DNA of 64,000 nt from Erpobdella octoculata (Eukaryota; Annelida; Clitellata; Hirudinida; Erpobdellidae). The DNA is taken from contig OZ022239.1 in assembly GCA_963978895.1 (NCBI GenBank), positions 9,688,804-9,752,803 on the forward strand, written 5' to 3'. The translations under genes were made by a program, and so were the position numbers. This document shows positions 30,250 to 42,500 of this stretch, piece after piece (position 1 is the stretch's first letter; each line of letters starts with the position of its first letter). The notes beneath the pieces were generated by a model. The model saw only the letters and a list, made by a program, of their open reading frames with translations. It was not told the origin of the DNA and made no database searches.

Positions 30250-30489
30250 TATTATATATGAAACAATATAACTTATTCGCGCGCCGATTTCCTTAAAGTT
30301 TTTTTTTGGCTGCTTTGTTGTAGTTGTTGTTTGAATGTCGATCGTCTTTTTGTGTCTGTTTCGTTCAAAAGCGAAACTCTTCGACCAACAATGAACGTGG
30401 ATTGATTAAAAAAATATCGAAAGTTTTCCATTCAACGTTGATTTTATTATCATTATCGAGAAAATCATTATTATTTACTTCATGATCTC

Positions 30490-30545
30490 ACCATCACCAT
30501 CACCATCAGCAGCAGCATCATCAGCAGCAGCATCATCATCCTCAT
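30490..30545. repeat. CAT/CAG trinucleotide cluster
   Basis: An imperfect run of CATCAC, CAGCAG and CATCAT units. Confidence 0.85.
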
Positions 30546-30784
30546 TTATTCATTCAGATAAATTAAATGCTTATTTAACTTGAAGCTCTCTGCACGTTCG
30601 ATAATTTACAAGTTTCAGAATCAAAACAAAATTGCTAGTACGTACAGTACAATACAGTGGAATACAGTACGATACAAGACAGTACAGGCTTATCAATATT
30701 TCATTAGTGTTCTAAAAACGTCTGCACAGATTTTTTGTCGGATCTTTACGACCGACCGGGTGGACACAGGATCTCACTTGGAGC

Positions 30785-30786
<2 letters not shown>

Positions 30787-30873
<87 letters not shown>
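30787..30873. repeat. (TA)n microsatellite
   Basis: About 43 uninterrupted TA units. The Tyr/Ile frames are translations of it. Confidence 0.98.
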
Positions 30874-30874
<1 letters not shown>

Positions 30875-33239
30875 TAACGTCCAGTTTCTAGAGATAACAA
30901 CATCACTGTTAACGTAAATAAGAAAAATAAATAAATTAAAACGTATTTTCTTTCCTTTTTTTTAATTATAATAATTATTCGAAAGCAAAGAATCCGGCGT
31001 GATGATAAATAGCTCGCATCTCCTGTTGAAGATAATTTGAAAATGCGCCTCAGATTAAAAAGGAAGCGTGCGTGGAAAGATAGCGTAAATCACGCAGAGC
31101 AAAATCACGGAAAGCAAAATCACGGCTCTCGAAGTCTCAAGACTGACCATTCAGAACTTTATTAGAAAATAAGAGGTAAAAGGCAAGAAGTTTAACAATA
31201 AATAAGTTCCAAAAGTTACACTGCCTCAAGAACACCGAGAATGTCGGAGCATCTGGCGTTGTGAGAGATTCTTTATGGTCAATTTGGAGAAGTTTTCCAT
31301 TTCGTTAAACGAGTTTGAAAACGTTTTATTAGACTTTAAATTTAATTTTTAGTCCTTCGGTAAAAGCAAAATAAAAATTTTTTTTTCCAAAATATAGGCC
31401 ACGAGAAGAGCGATACCGCCTGGAAATTCTTCTTATCGATACTTTTTGAGATTGAGAATTTAGTAAAAGTGTATTTATGGATGAAAGTCACACAGCACGT
31501 CGAGTTTAGTGTTGGGGGGTCTCAATTTATGGGCGGACCACGACGATAGGTCATGGAACGGACATCACTCAGAGGATGCCTACCCAATCTCATGCGAAGT
31601 ACAGCCATTTCTACCTGACATTATCTTTCTGCTACAAACAGATAACCGGCTACTTCCACATGCTCTATAGGCGTCCCATAGAAGATTTACTGGTGACTCC
31701 TATGGACCCATGTACGCTCTGCTTTCCATGGTTGACGTTGGTTAAAAGAAACCCCAGTAAGTCTTGCTGTCAGTTGCATCAATTTTATTGGCTTCCAGCA
31801 ACAATATATACATTTTTTAGAATAAAAACCAGCGTTTCCTAATAGCATTCATGTTATTTAAAAATTTATTTCTTTAAAAATAATAAAGATTTGAAAATGA
31901 AATAAGATTTATGTTTGAGAGGTGCGTAAATTCTTTCTATCGTCGAAACAAAACAAAAAATAACAAAAAGCATTGGAATGAGCTTGTGAATAATTTACAG
32001 GTCGGACCTGTCTTAGGGAAAGCTCCAACAGGATTCTCGCGCGATTTATTCCAAGTCCATTTTCAAATTGCGACTGCACTTGCGGAATGCGGGAGATGCC
32101 CTCCCCCTCCCTCCACCCCATCGAAAGAAAACTCCGTATTGTGTAATTAAATCGTATCGTTTAATTAATTGTTGAAACAAGGCGACATCAAAGAACATCA
32201 AATTAACAGCAATGTGGATTTTCATCGAGTGCCAACTACAAAGCTCAGCGGTTCTGGCTTTTTGTTTGCACCACTCAGCTGAAGAAGGCTTTCATCTGCT
32301 GACTTTCGACTCGTCGGCTGTCACCGACTACGAGCCGATGGCTGAGCAGGAGTCAACAGCGTAACCTCGGTGCTGTTCCAGTCTCTGTGGCAACAAAAAA
32401 TTGCAGAAAATGGAATTTTAGTTGATCTAAACTGTTCGTGAAACTAGAACTGTTCAAAAAGAATGCTAAAAGTGTAGCATTAAATATGCATCTCTACAAT
32501 TTGCTTTCATGTACTTAAATTATTTGATTGAATTTATTGCCACTATATGTATGTAAATGTTGTTCACTTTTTAATAGAGTGCACATCTCGAGGAGTTTAA
32601 CTCTTTTCGTATGTCCTACTCGTATGAGCATTAGATAAATTTTAATTGTTGTTGAGTTTAAAAAACACTTCAATTTTATAATTTTTTGCTAAATCAACAC
32701 AATAAAAATTTGATACTGACACATAAAATCGAATAAAAAATTAAAAAATCAAATTTTTAATTTTCGATATTGTTTTTCTCCATTCAAACCAAAATTTTGA
32801 AATTCGCCACTAAAAATCCAGACCAGCCTGCACCAGCCGTGTCCTCAAGAGAAGGAGATTTCCATTATTTATACTGCCTTGCCTAATGACCGGATGGTCC
32901 CCCCCTGCCACAAAGGGGGCATCAACAATCTGCAATTCATTGTTTAGATTTTACGACAACTTCACGCGTCGATAATCTTGCGTGATTTGGGCGGATTGTT
33001 TCCTTATGAGCGCAGCCGAAACGACCCATTAATGGTCGCCAGGCTGAAACTGCTAGCTTGTTTTTCAAGTCACGCCTCTTGCCGGGTAATGACGTCATCA
33101 CATTTTTATGCCGCCAGTTTGAGAAATAGCAATGATAAAAAAAGCGAGTAAAAACGCTTGAGAATCTGGTCATGCGTTTTGAATAGCGAAGTTTGAAGAT
33201 ATAAAACCGGCCAGTAGCTTTTTTGACCTCTTTTGTAAC
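30874..33239. other. Putative intron, low-feature stretch
   Basis: No supported exon. A full cAMP-response-element palindrome TGACGTCA is at 33090-33097. A 50-codon frame near 32213-32365 (starting MWIFIECQ) is open but unsupported. Confidence 0.35.
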
Positions 33240-33337
<98 letters not shown>

Positions 33338-33358
33338 TCTCTCTCTTCCTCTCTCTTT
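33240..33358. repeat. (CT)n microsatellite
   Basis: About 50 CT units with a few CTTT and CTTC interruptions. Confidence 0.97.
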
Positions 33359-33770
33359 TTCCGTACGACGTCTGCATCTGCAAACTCATCTGTCTACTTT
33401 CCGACTGGTTCCCGCCTCTTTATTTCCTACATCTGCTTCGTTCGTTTATTAAATTTTTACTCCTTCACACTCTTTATTTACAATCTCACCAGAAACTTTC
33501 AGAAGGTTACTTACGACAGTCGGCACAAATAAAAACTGCTTTTGACTCGCGCGAACAAATTGCCTCTGTAATTTTTTTTTATTCAAGACAAACTTTTATC
33601 ACAGCGGGGAGCATTAGGTTTTCTACAGCATTAATTTTCATTTGCTTTAAATGTTATGGCGAAAAGCTGAGTTTGTTTATATAAGTTAAACATACGAACA
33701 TGAACATACATGTGAAAAAAATTAAAAACAAACAAACATACAAGCAAATGTACAAGAAAACATACATACA

Positions 33771-34013
33771 TACATACATACATACATACATACATACATA
33801 CATACATACATACATACATACATACATACATACATACATACATACATACATACATACATACATACATACATACATACATACATACATACATACATACATA
33901 CATACATACATACATACATACATACATACATACATACATACATACATAAATACATACATACATACATACATACATACATACATACATACATACATACATA
34001 CATACATACATAC
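33771..34013. repeat. (CATA)n microsatellite, about 60 units
   Basis: A nearly perfect CATA array of about 240 bases (one CATAAATA variant near 33948). It abuts the A|TC start of the Helitron at 34015. A short CATA array (35605-35640) follows the element's other end, so the element appears to have inserted into the array. Confidence 0.95.
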
Positions 34014-34014
34014 A

Positions 34015-35602
34015 TCTATATATATAAAAGAACATGTCCTGACTGACTGACTGACTGACTGACTGACTGACTGACTGACTGATAATCAACGCCGAGCTCA
34101 AACGCCTCATCCTAGGAACGTGAAATTTGGAACTTATATTACTTTTATAGCGTAAACATCCGCTAAGAAAGGATTTTTGAAAATTTTGCTCCTGAGGGGA
34201 AAAAACTGGAAAACAAACTTTTTTCTAAAACAATGTATATCTCGAAAACCAAAAATGAGGAAATTTTGAAATTTGGTCTATAGATTCTTTTTGAAAAATA
34301 AAAAGATACGTGTTTCACCATTTTTTGAAAATTCGATTTCCCGGACCTCAAATGTGGGTTGGAAAATTGGGTTATTTGGTTTTTAAAGTAGCTTCTACTC
34401 AAAAACTGTTAATGCTACAGGAGTAAAAATTAGTATTTAGTTTCTACTCCAAAAATAATGAAATACGTGTTTCAGCATTTTTTGAAAGTTTGGTTTCCAG
34501 GACTTCAAATGTGGGGTGGAAAATAGGGCTAATTGTCTTTTATAGTAACTGCTACTCAAAAACAGTAAATACCACAGATGTAAAAATTATTATTTAGTTT
34601 CTTTTCTAAAAATAAAGATATACGTGTTTCACCATTTTTAAAAAATTTGGTTTCCCGGACCTCAAATGTGGGTTGGAAAATTGGGTTATTTGGTTTTTAA
34701 AGTAGCTTCTACTCAAAAACTGTTAATGTTACAAAAGTAAAAATTAGAATTTAGTTTCTACTCTAAAAATAATGATATACGGGTTTCACAATTTTTTGAA
34801 AATTTGGTTTCCAGGACTTCAAATGTGGGGTGGAAAATAGGGTTATTTGGTTTTTAAAGTAACTGTTACTCAACAACTGTAATTGCCACAGATGTAAAAT
34901 TTAATACTTAGTATCTACTCAAAAAAAAAGATATACGTGTTTCATCATTTTTTGGGTTATTTGGTTTTTAAAGTAACTGCTACTCAAAAACTGTTAATGC
35001 TACAGAAATAAAAATTAGTATTTAGTTTCTACTCCAAAAATAATGAAATACGTGTTTTAGCATTTTTTGAAAATTTGGTTTCCAGGACCTCAAATATGGG
35101 GTGGAAATAAGGGGTATTTGATTTCAAAATAACTGCTACTCACAAACTGTAAGTGCTACAAATGTAAAAATTAGTATTTTGAAGTTTTGTGCCGGTTAAA
35201 AGTAGCTAAGTCCAGTTTATCATCGGCCGGGCCAAGCCGTTATTTTAGAGTCTTCACACGGGCCAGGCCAAACCTTAAATCAAAGTGGGACGGGCCGAGG
35301 CTTTTCACCAAGTATATAGATATTTTAGTGATTTTAGGGTCTTCAGTTTGGCCGGGCCAAACCTGAGGTCAAGGTGGGACGGGCCGAAGTTTTTCATCAA
35401 GTATATAGAACTTCTAGGCCTGTAAAAATGGGCCGGGCCTAATTCAGATGGGCTGTGCCGGGCCACGAGTTTGGGTTTTTAAAACGGGCTGGGCTAATTT
35501 GTCGACGGGCCGAGCCGAGACCTAAAAAAATGATCTCTACTATGGATGCACGGTTCAAACTCTCTAATTTCATGTGAGCGAAGCCGCTACGGGCACTGCT
35601 AG
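34015..35602 (+). mobile_element. Non-autonomous Helitron-like element, family B
   Basis: It starts TCTATATATATAAAAGAACA (A before) and ends GAAGCCGCTACGGGCACTGCTAG (T after, at 35603). It is 1588 bp. The 5' end carries a (TGAC)n run, then a stretch with GAACGTGAAATTTGGAAC, then five or six tandem copies of an approximately 160-bp unit (about 34240-35180). A GC-rich part with repeated GGCCGGGCC words follows (35200-35520). It encodes no protein. A second copy lies inverted at 53023-54504. The subterminal hairpin is weak compared with family A. Confidence 0.8.
34240..35180 (+). repeat. Tandem ~160-bp unit inside Helitron B
   Basis: Each unit has TTTTTGAAAATTTGGTTTCC, then GGACCTCAAATGTGGG, GTTATTTGGTTTTTAAAGTA, CTACTCAAAAACTGTTAATG and TAGTATTTAGTTTCTACTCC. 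Starts fall near 34320, 34480, 34640, 34795, a partly deleted unit near 34950, and 35065. The copy at 53450-54240 has the same array reversed. Confidence 0.85.
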
Positions 35603-35640
35603 TACCTACATACATACATACATACATACATACATACAAA

Positions 35641-36240
35641 CATACAAGCAAACATACGTACAAACATACTTAATAACAAAAAACCTTCAAGAAAACCATA
35701 GAAGTTACAGCTTTGCGAGGGAATAAATTAAAATTGCATGCTGACGATCGACGTATTCTTAAAAATTTCTGATTTCCTGATATATTCATAAAGGAAAACA
35801 TGAAAGTTTAAAGCGAGGATTGAAGACTGTCATCAACCGTTGTAGTCGTCGAGTCAAAGTTGGACTGAAAAGCTGTAGATTGTAGAAAAAATTGTAAAAG
35901 AGGAAGAAGATAAAAAAGATAGATTTAGTGGAGGAGTAAAAAAAGAAATAACGAAAATGAGAAAAAAACTAACAAAAGAAAAAGAAACAGAAAGAAAAAC
36001 AGATAAAAAGAGAAAAGGAGAAAGAGAGAACGGGAGAAATGAAAGAGAGGGAGAGAGAAAGAGTGAGAGAAAAAATTTAAAAAGGGTAATACAAAGAGAA
36101 AAAAATGAGAAATGAGAAGCTATCTATTTATATTTTATTTTATCAAAATTTATATTTTTAGGAAAGCTTGATTTATTCAATTTCATCGATAATCACTAAA
36201 CGAGAAAAAATTCCGTCATTTTGTTTTAAAAAAATAAACC
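35641..36240. other. Purine-rich putative intron sequence
   Basis: Degenerate GA/AAAG-rich sequence around 35880-36110. No gene or element end was seen. Confidence 0.4.
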
Positions 36241-36852
36241 GTTTGCCCGCCACCAACCACCACTACTAACCCCACCAACCGCCCCACCACCACCACAACC
36301 CACCACTACTACCACCACAACTGCCACTACCACTATTACTTCCGCTACCACAATAACTACTACTATCATTATTACTTCTTCCACTCTTACCATTATCATT
36401 ACAACTATATAACTGCAACAACCACTACCACCAATACTGATACTACCACTACTACCAATATCATTACCACCAAAACTACCAATATAAACACAACTATCAT
36501 CACTACCACTACTACAACTATAACCATGACTAGCGCCGCTACCACAACTACAACCACCACAATCACAAGCGCTGATAACCCTACTACAACCACTAGCGCC
36601 GCTACCACTACTATAACCACTACCATCAATAGCACCGCTACTAATACTACAACCAATACAATCACTAACGCCGCTACCCCTACTGCAACCACTACTACCA
36701 ATAGCTCCGCTACCATTACTACAACCACGGCCATCAACAGCGCCGCTACCCCTACTACAACTATAACTATCACTAGCGCCGCTACCACTACTACAACCAT
36801 AACCATCACTAGCACCGCTACCACTACTACGACTACAACCACCACCGGCGCC
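36241..36852. repeat. Long degenerate (ACN)n trinucleotide array
   Basis: About 600 bases of ACC/ACT/ACA/ATC triplets punctuated by GCCGCT, so every frame is open. The Thr-rich (plus) and Gly/Val/Ser-rich (minus) frames have no start context, splice sites or domains and are by-products. A related array is at 37275-37535. Confidence 0.9.
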
Positions 36853-37274
36853 GACGCACACACAGACCACGTAAAATAAAATAAAAAGCATATAAAACAT
36901 GCACCGACGACATGCTCTCTTATCCTCACTTCACAATATTAATCTGGAGAGGAAAATATGACGACCTTTAAAAGTAAAAAAAAAATTAAAAAAATAAAAA
37001 TAAACGAAAAAGTTTGATGCCACGTGGTATTCTGAATTATTGAAAAACACTTCAGTTCTTGTTTGGTCTTTCTTGTCAACATTCTTGTTCAGGCTCAATT
37101 GTAAATGTTTATTCATAAATAAATTAGGAAATTACAAAAACAACGATTTTTCTTTCACGAAAAAAATAAAAGATAACATTTTTTGGACAAAAAATCATTG
37201 AACCTTTTCAAAAATAATATACATACATACATAGCATACAATATTTTTACAAAATTGAAGATTGCCGCATTCAT

Positions 37275-37535
37275 CACGACTAACACCACTACGACCACAA
37301 TAAACTACCTCCGACTGCCCCTACGACCACTTACTACTACCACCACAACCACTACCACAACTACAACTATTAAGCCACGACTACTACTACTACCACTAAC
37401 ACAACTACTACCACTAACACAACTACTACCACTACCACAACTACAACCACTATATCTCGACTACTACTACCACTACCACAACTACTACCACAACTACAAC
37501 CACTAAACCACGACTACCACCACCACTAACACAGT
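37275..37535. repeat. Second degenerate (ACN)n array
   Basis: The same ACC/ACT/ACA mix as 36241-36852, with internal short-period repeats (CTACTACCACTAACACAA). Confidence 0.9.
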
Positions 37536-38609
37536 CCCCGTTCTCCGTTCTAGTCATCTTCGCTACTATCTTCACCACACCATCACCGACTTCATTATTA
37601 CCTCGTGTCTTATACGACAATACGACATATCGTCGCAGATGTGAATTCTTCTTTTCTATTCTAATATTCAGAGTAGAAAAAATCGCTAAAAAGCTTCATT
37701 GACTTTCTATAAAAAAAAATAATATTCCATGAAATTGAACTTAAAAATCAAATCTCGACAGCACACTATACAGCGACCATGGCATTAAAAAAGAATTATT
37801 TTTTGTATTACTGGTAGTTGCGTATATTGATTAGAAACGAATTTTTGACTTAAATTATTTATACTTGTTTCTTAATCAGTGAAATTAAAAATAAAATAAA
37901 ATAAATCAACACTAATTTTGATGCGCAAGTTAAGTCTGGAGGGCACTAAGACGGTAAACATTTATGACACTACTGCCTTGGGTTAGGTCGAAGGTACTGT
38001 GGCACCACAGGGAGGAATTCTTGATTATGCCATTAGTCGGATTGAATTTTATTTAATAAAACTATCAAGTAAACATTTGCATTTTTTTTATTTTTCATTT
38101 TAGAAACAATATTTTACGTCGTTTGGTTGTTTTAAAGTATTAGATGGAATAAAATAAAAAATAATTAAAACTATTAACAAAAAAGTAACGAAAATAAAGC
38201 AAGAAATCGTGAACTGCTTTTTAATGCAGATTTGAAGTCATGAACGTGTGCCGGAATGTGACCTAAATTATTCATAGAAGTAAGTTAATATTCCGTCGTA
38301 GATGAGTTGCGCCGAGAAAAAAAAGTAAGAATAAAACTGACAATAACAACAAAATGGTAATAAACAACAACATCAATAATAACAAAATGGTAATAAACAA
38401 CAACATCAATAATAACAAAGATTATAAAACAACACAAACTGACAAAGTAATATTAGATAAAACAAGTAAATTAAAAACGAATTTTTAAAACCCAATGCTT
38501 TTATATGTAATTAAAACACAAATTTTGAAATTAATTAATTTAATTTAATTTAATTAACTAAATTTATTGACTTATTGTAAAACTAATAATTGAATATTGC
38601 ATTGTCTTC
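37536..38609. other. Putative intron, no gene recognised
   Basis: AT-rich. A 38-bp imperfect repeat (AACAAAATGGTAATAAACAA, CAACATCAATAAT) occurs twice at 38348-38420. Confidence 0.4.
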
Positions 38610-38730
38610 TATTTTGAGCATGTATGCAAAATTTGAAAAAAATCTATCATCAGGAAGTGACTCAAAAATTGATTGCAAGATTTGAAACAGACAGAGAAAC
38701 AAACAGAGACGACGAGTAGATAAAAGACAT
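38610..38730 (+). repeat. Retroposon-like tail related to 6470-6575
   Basis: ATGCAAAATTTGAAAAAAAT, then GGAAGTGACTCAAAAATTG, TTGCAAGATTTGAAACAGAC and AGAGAAACAAACAGAG correspond to the block at 6470-6575 and, more loosely, to 21041-21410. Confidence 0.5.
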
Positions 38731-38756
38731 TGGAAAAATTAATAAAAAGGAAAAAG

Positions 38757-38761
38757 GTGGC
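38757..38761 (+). repeat. 5-bp target-site duplication, left
   Basis: GTGGC directly before the 5' LTR; the same five bases follow the 3' LTR at 48451-48455. Confidence 0.9.
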
Positions 38762-39171
38762 TGTCACGCCCGCGTAAACGCAGGTGCGTGCCTGGATCTA
38801 ACTTTGGGATTTCCGGCGCAGGCGGTGCATCGGGTATTGCACAACGTTGCGTGTTTGGATTGTTGCGCGAATATTTGAACGTTTAAGCCTGTAGCCTGTA
38901 GCCTGGAGGGCTTGTATTTATAAGGCTGTCGCGAACTACTTCGGTCCCTTCTTCTTGTCCCTTCTTCTTGTTCCTGTTCGCCATTGTTTGATCGACGTTG
39001 AAACTGTTTTATATCTGTTCGTCCTCGTGGTGATAGTTTTTCGATAATCTTGCTTGGTATTCGATAAATAAAACAATATATACTAATAAGGAGTGTCTTT
39101 AACTTTATTTAGACTCAAATTTTCTCCAGTTCTGTTTGAATATCGACTATCGCAAAGGCGAAGTCGTGACA
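38762..39171 (+). repeat. 5' LTR
   Basis: TGTCACGCCCGCGTAAACGC to AGGCGAAGTCGTGACA, with TG...CA ends. It contains TATTTATAAGG as a likely TATA box and AATAAA near the end (GATAAATAAAACAA). It has one extra GTAGCCT unit relative to the 3' LTR and is otherwise the same by eye. Confidence 0.95.
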
Positions 39172-39177
39172 GAAGAT

Positions 39178-39196
39178 TTTTTGGTGGCAACGGTGG
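39178..39196 (+). other. Candidate primer-binding site
   Basis: TTGGTGGCAACGGTGGTA begins about six bases after the 5' LTR and contains the TGG expected opposite a tRNA CCA end. I could not assign the tRNA. Confidence 0.45.
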
Positions 39197-39593
39197 TATA
39201 GTCAGTCGATACACCGATCAGTTTTGGGTGAGATTCGTCCTGGGCGATAGAGTTCATCGAGTTGGTGGAGTTCTATCGAGTTTGGTGATCTAACGACTTT
39301 GGCGGTATCCAGTGGTTTTGGCGGGATCAGCGGGATTCGACCGGGATCTGCAAAACCGACCAGGGATTCGACGCAAATCGACCAGATCAAGGAGGATCCT
39401 CACCGAAAGATCGACGATTGACGATTCAGTGCTGGAGAAAGAGTCCGGACAGTTTCAGACCGTTCAGTTCGACCACGTGGCGACATCCATTTCGCAAGGA
39501 GGGCCGATCCACATCTCAGGTTAGAGATTTTATCGTTGCCGGATTGCCCAGTTAGGTTTTTCTTTCTTTTTCTGTGTAGTAGGTTTCATAAAT

Positions 39594-42500
39594 ATGATTA
39601 GAACCCCTACGGTTGAAGAGTCAGTTGCGCAGGATAGTCCAACAGGGATCCTTAGCGAGGAGCACTATCAATTTGTTGATGATAGTCGGCGTCCACGTAG
39701 AGTTAGTGAAGATACTAACGTTAGCAAAAATTCCAAATCAGATTTAGCTGAGCGTAAGTTAGCATTGCGCGAAGCAGAATTGGCGGCTAAAGAAGCTAAG
39801 TTAGAAGAGGATAGGGCGAACCGTAGACTTGCTGAGGCTAAGTTAGATGAAGATAGGGCGAATCGCAGACTTGCTGAAGCTAAGTTAGAACAGGAAAACA
39901 GACTTACTGAAGCTAAGTTAGAACAGGAGAACAGACTCGCTGAAGCTAAATTAGAACAGGAGCGTAGACTCGCTGACGCTAGGTTAGATGAGGATAGGGC
40001 AACCCGCAGACTTGCCGAAGCTAAACTAGAGCTGGAACGTGAAAGGATTCAGGACCACAATAGTCTTGAGTTTTCCTTATCCGTTCGCACTAGTCGCTTT
40101 CTAAATGCCATGAAGGGTATAATGGCGGAGTTTCCTTCAGATCCTGCTGCAATACCGGGGTATTTTCAATATCTCGAAAATCAGTTTACATCATACCAAG
40201 TTGATGATGATGTGAAACCCAAAATATTGCAGGCCCATTTGAATAATAGAGCTCGCTCAATCTTGAGTCGATTGACCGTTGTTCAGTTAGGTGACTATGA
40301 GGAACTAAAGCAAATTCTATTGCAGGAATTTCGGGTCACTCCCAGTCTTTTAAGGGAGAGGTTTTATGCTGTAAAAAGGAGACCTGGTGAGACTTATTCA
40401 CAGGTAGCTTCTGAATTACACACAGCGTTATCGTATTATATTAAAAGTAGGAATATTGATGAGAATTTCCATCAATTAGTTAGTTTGATGTGTGCCGATA
40501 GGTTGAAACAACTAATGTCTCCCAATTGTGCAGATTTTATTTTAACTCAGGAAAAGGATGATTGGTTAAATCATCTAGAGCTTTCACGCGTTGCGGATAG
40601 CTACATGGCCACACACGAGCATGAGACTAGACCGCCTCGATTTAACAACCCAAAACCAACAGATAAAGGGTCAGGGTCTCCCATTCCTAATAGAATGACT
40701 AAAATATCCATTGATCCTAACATGGATAAGGATAAAAGGTATGGTTTATGCTTCAAATGCCATAAGAAGGGTCATTCGTTCAAGGAATGTCCTCTACATA
40801 AATTCCCTTCCTCAAATTTACCTAATCCCAGAATTAATTGTTGTCAAACAGAAAATTCCTTTAATTGTCTCGGTGATAGGAAAACATTTGTTGATGATAA
40901 AAATTTGTCCTCTCAGTCAAAAAATTCCCGTAATTGTCTCGATGATAGGAAAACATTGGTTGATGGGAAAAATTTGTCTTCTCATTCAGAAAATTCCTTT
41001 AGAGGTCTCGTTGATAGGAAAATATTGTTTGATGGTCAAAAATCTTTTCCCTGTCCCGAAGCATGTCCCATTATAGATGTTGATGATTATCACATTAGGT
41101 CTTATGAGAATGTATTTATCGATCAATTACCATCTATTCCAGCTTTGATTGATGGTGGTGCAGAGGTGTGTTGCATTAGAGAAGATTTAATTAAATCTCT
41201 TCATAGGGTACCACATAAATTTATAAAATTATCTGGCCTTAAGGGTCAACCAGAAATTGTAGGTTGTGTTAGATTAGTTGTTCGACCAGATCTTGTGGGT
41301 GATGACATTGTGAACCTAGCACCCAAGGTTCGTGCATGGTTTGCTGTCGTCCCAAATCTTAATGAGCAAATTATTATCACTCCCTCCGTAAGTAATTTAT
41401 TAAAAACGATATCATTATATGATACCGTTGCATACCCTATTAAGAACAAACAAAATGCACATGACTCTGATGTGAATGTTCCCAGTCTTGAAATAACTAA
41501 TTCACAATATTTTGTTTTAGATGAACCTCGTAATGATGAGCATAGTCCAGATGTTGCATTAATTCTAGGTGAAGGTGTTTCTCGCGCTGCTGACGCTAGG
41601 AAAGTTGATTCACAGACCGATGCTGGTCAGAACATAGGTGCTTCTGTGGTTTCGGGTGATGATATTGGTCCAGGTGCTGATGCTAGGAAAGTTGATTCAC
41701 AGACCGATACTTGTCAGGGCATAGGTGCTTCTGTAGTTTCGGGTGATGATATTTGTCCAGGTGCTGATGCTAGGAAAGTTGATTCACAGACCGATACTTG
41801 TCAGGACATAGGTGTTTCTGTAGTTGCGGGTGATGATATTTGTCCAGGTGCTGATGCAGGCGGAAGTGATTCACGAACCGACGCTCGATTTACAACCATT
41901 AACGATGATTGTCAGGGGGTAGACGATAGTAATGATCACGAGGCGTTTGCTAAAGAGCAACATGATTGTCCTTCACTTAAGTCCTTCTGGTTGCTAGGTA
42001 TAGATAAGCGTAAAAACTTTTATATCGACCGGGGACTTTTGTTTCACAAGGAGAATCAGTGGGGTCATTCCATAAAACAGTTGTGTTTGCCCAGGAGTCG
42101 TATACTTGCAGTGTTACAGATGGGGCATGATGCTCCCTATTCGGGGCACATGGCTGCCAAGAGTACACGGCAGCGTATTCGACTCAGTTTTTGGTTTCCC
42201 GATATGGAGAAACAAGTCCAAACCTATTGTGAGTCGTGCCCCGTGTGCCAGTTAAGGGCACCTGTTAGAAAAAGAGATCGAGTCCCCATAACTCCCATAC
42301 CACGGGGAGATGAACTACCATTTAATCATTTAGTTATGGATTGTATAGGGCCCATAATTCCAGCGGGTGATAGTGTGACTATCCGACCCAAGTACAATTA
42401 TGCCCTGGTTGTTGTCGATTTGTTCTCTAGATGGCCGATGGCTTACCCATTAAGGTCATTAGATGCTAAATCTGTATGTGAGATCCTTATTCAGATCTTT

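Noticed and set aside
32213..32365. 50-codon plus-strand frame (starting MWIFIECQ)
   Set aside because: Open but short, with no homology I recognise, no promoter and no splice partners. Could be chance.
33771..34013. Regularly spaced repeat array considered as CRISPR
   Set aside because: A simple tetranucleotide array with no spacers, in a eukaryotic genome with introns.
33631..34110. Met-Tyr-Val-Cys and Thr-Tyr-Ile-His repeat frames
   Set aside because: Direct translation of the (CATA)n microsatellite in several frames.
34163..34402. 79-codon frame (MSRSYFKNQITQ...), nearly the same at 54109-54348
   Set aside because: The similarity arises because both lie in Helitron B copies. The frame overlaps non-coding repeat units and matches nothing I recognise.
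36226..36929. 224-codon Gly/Ser/Val-rich minus frame, silk- or mucin-like
   Set aside because: A degenerate ACN array lacks stop codons in most frames. No signal peptide, introns or non-repeat domain.
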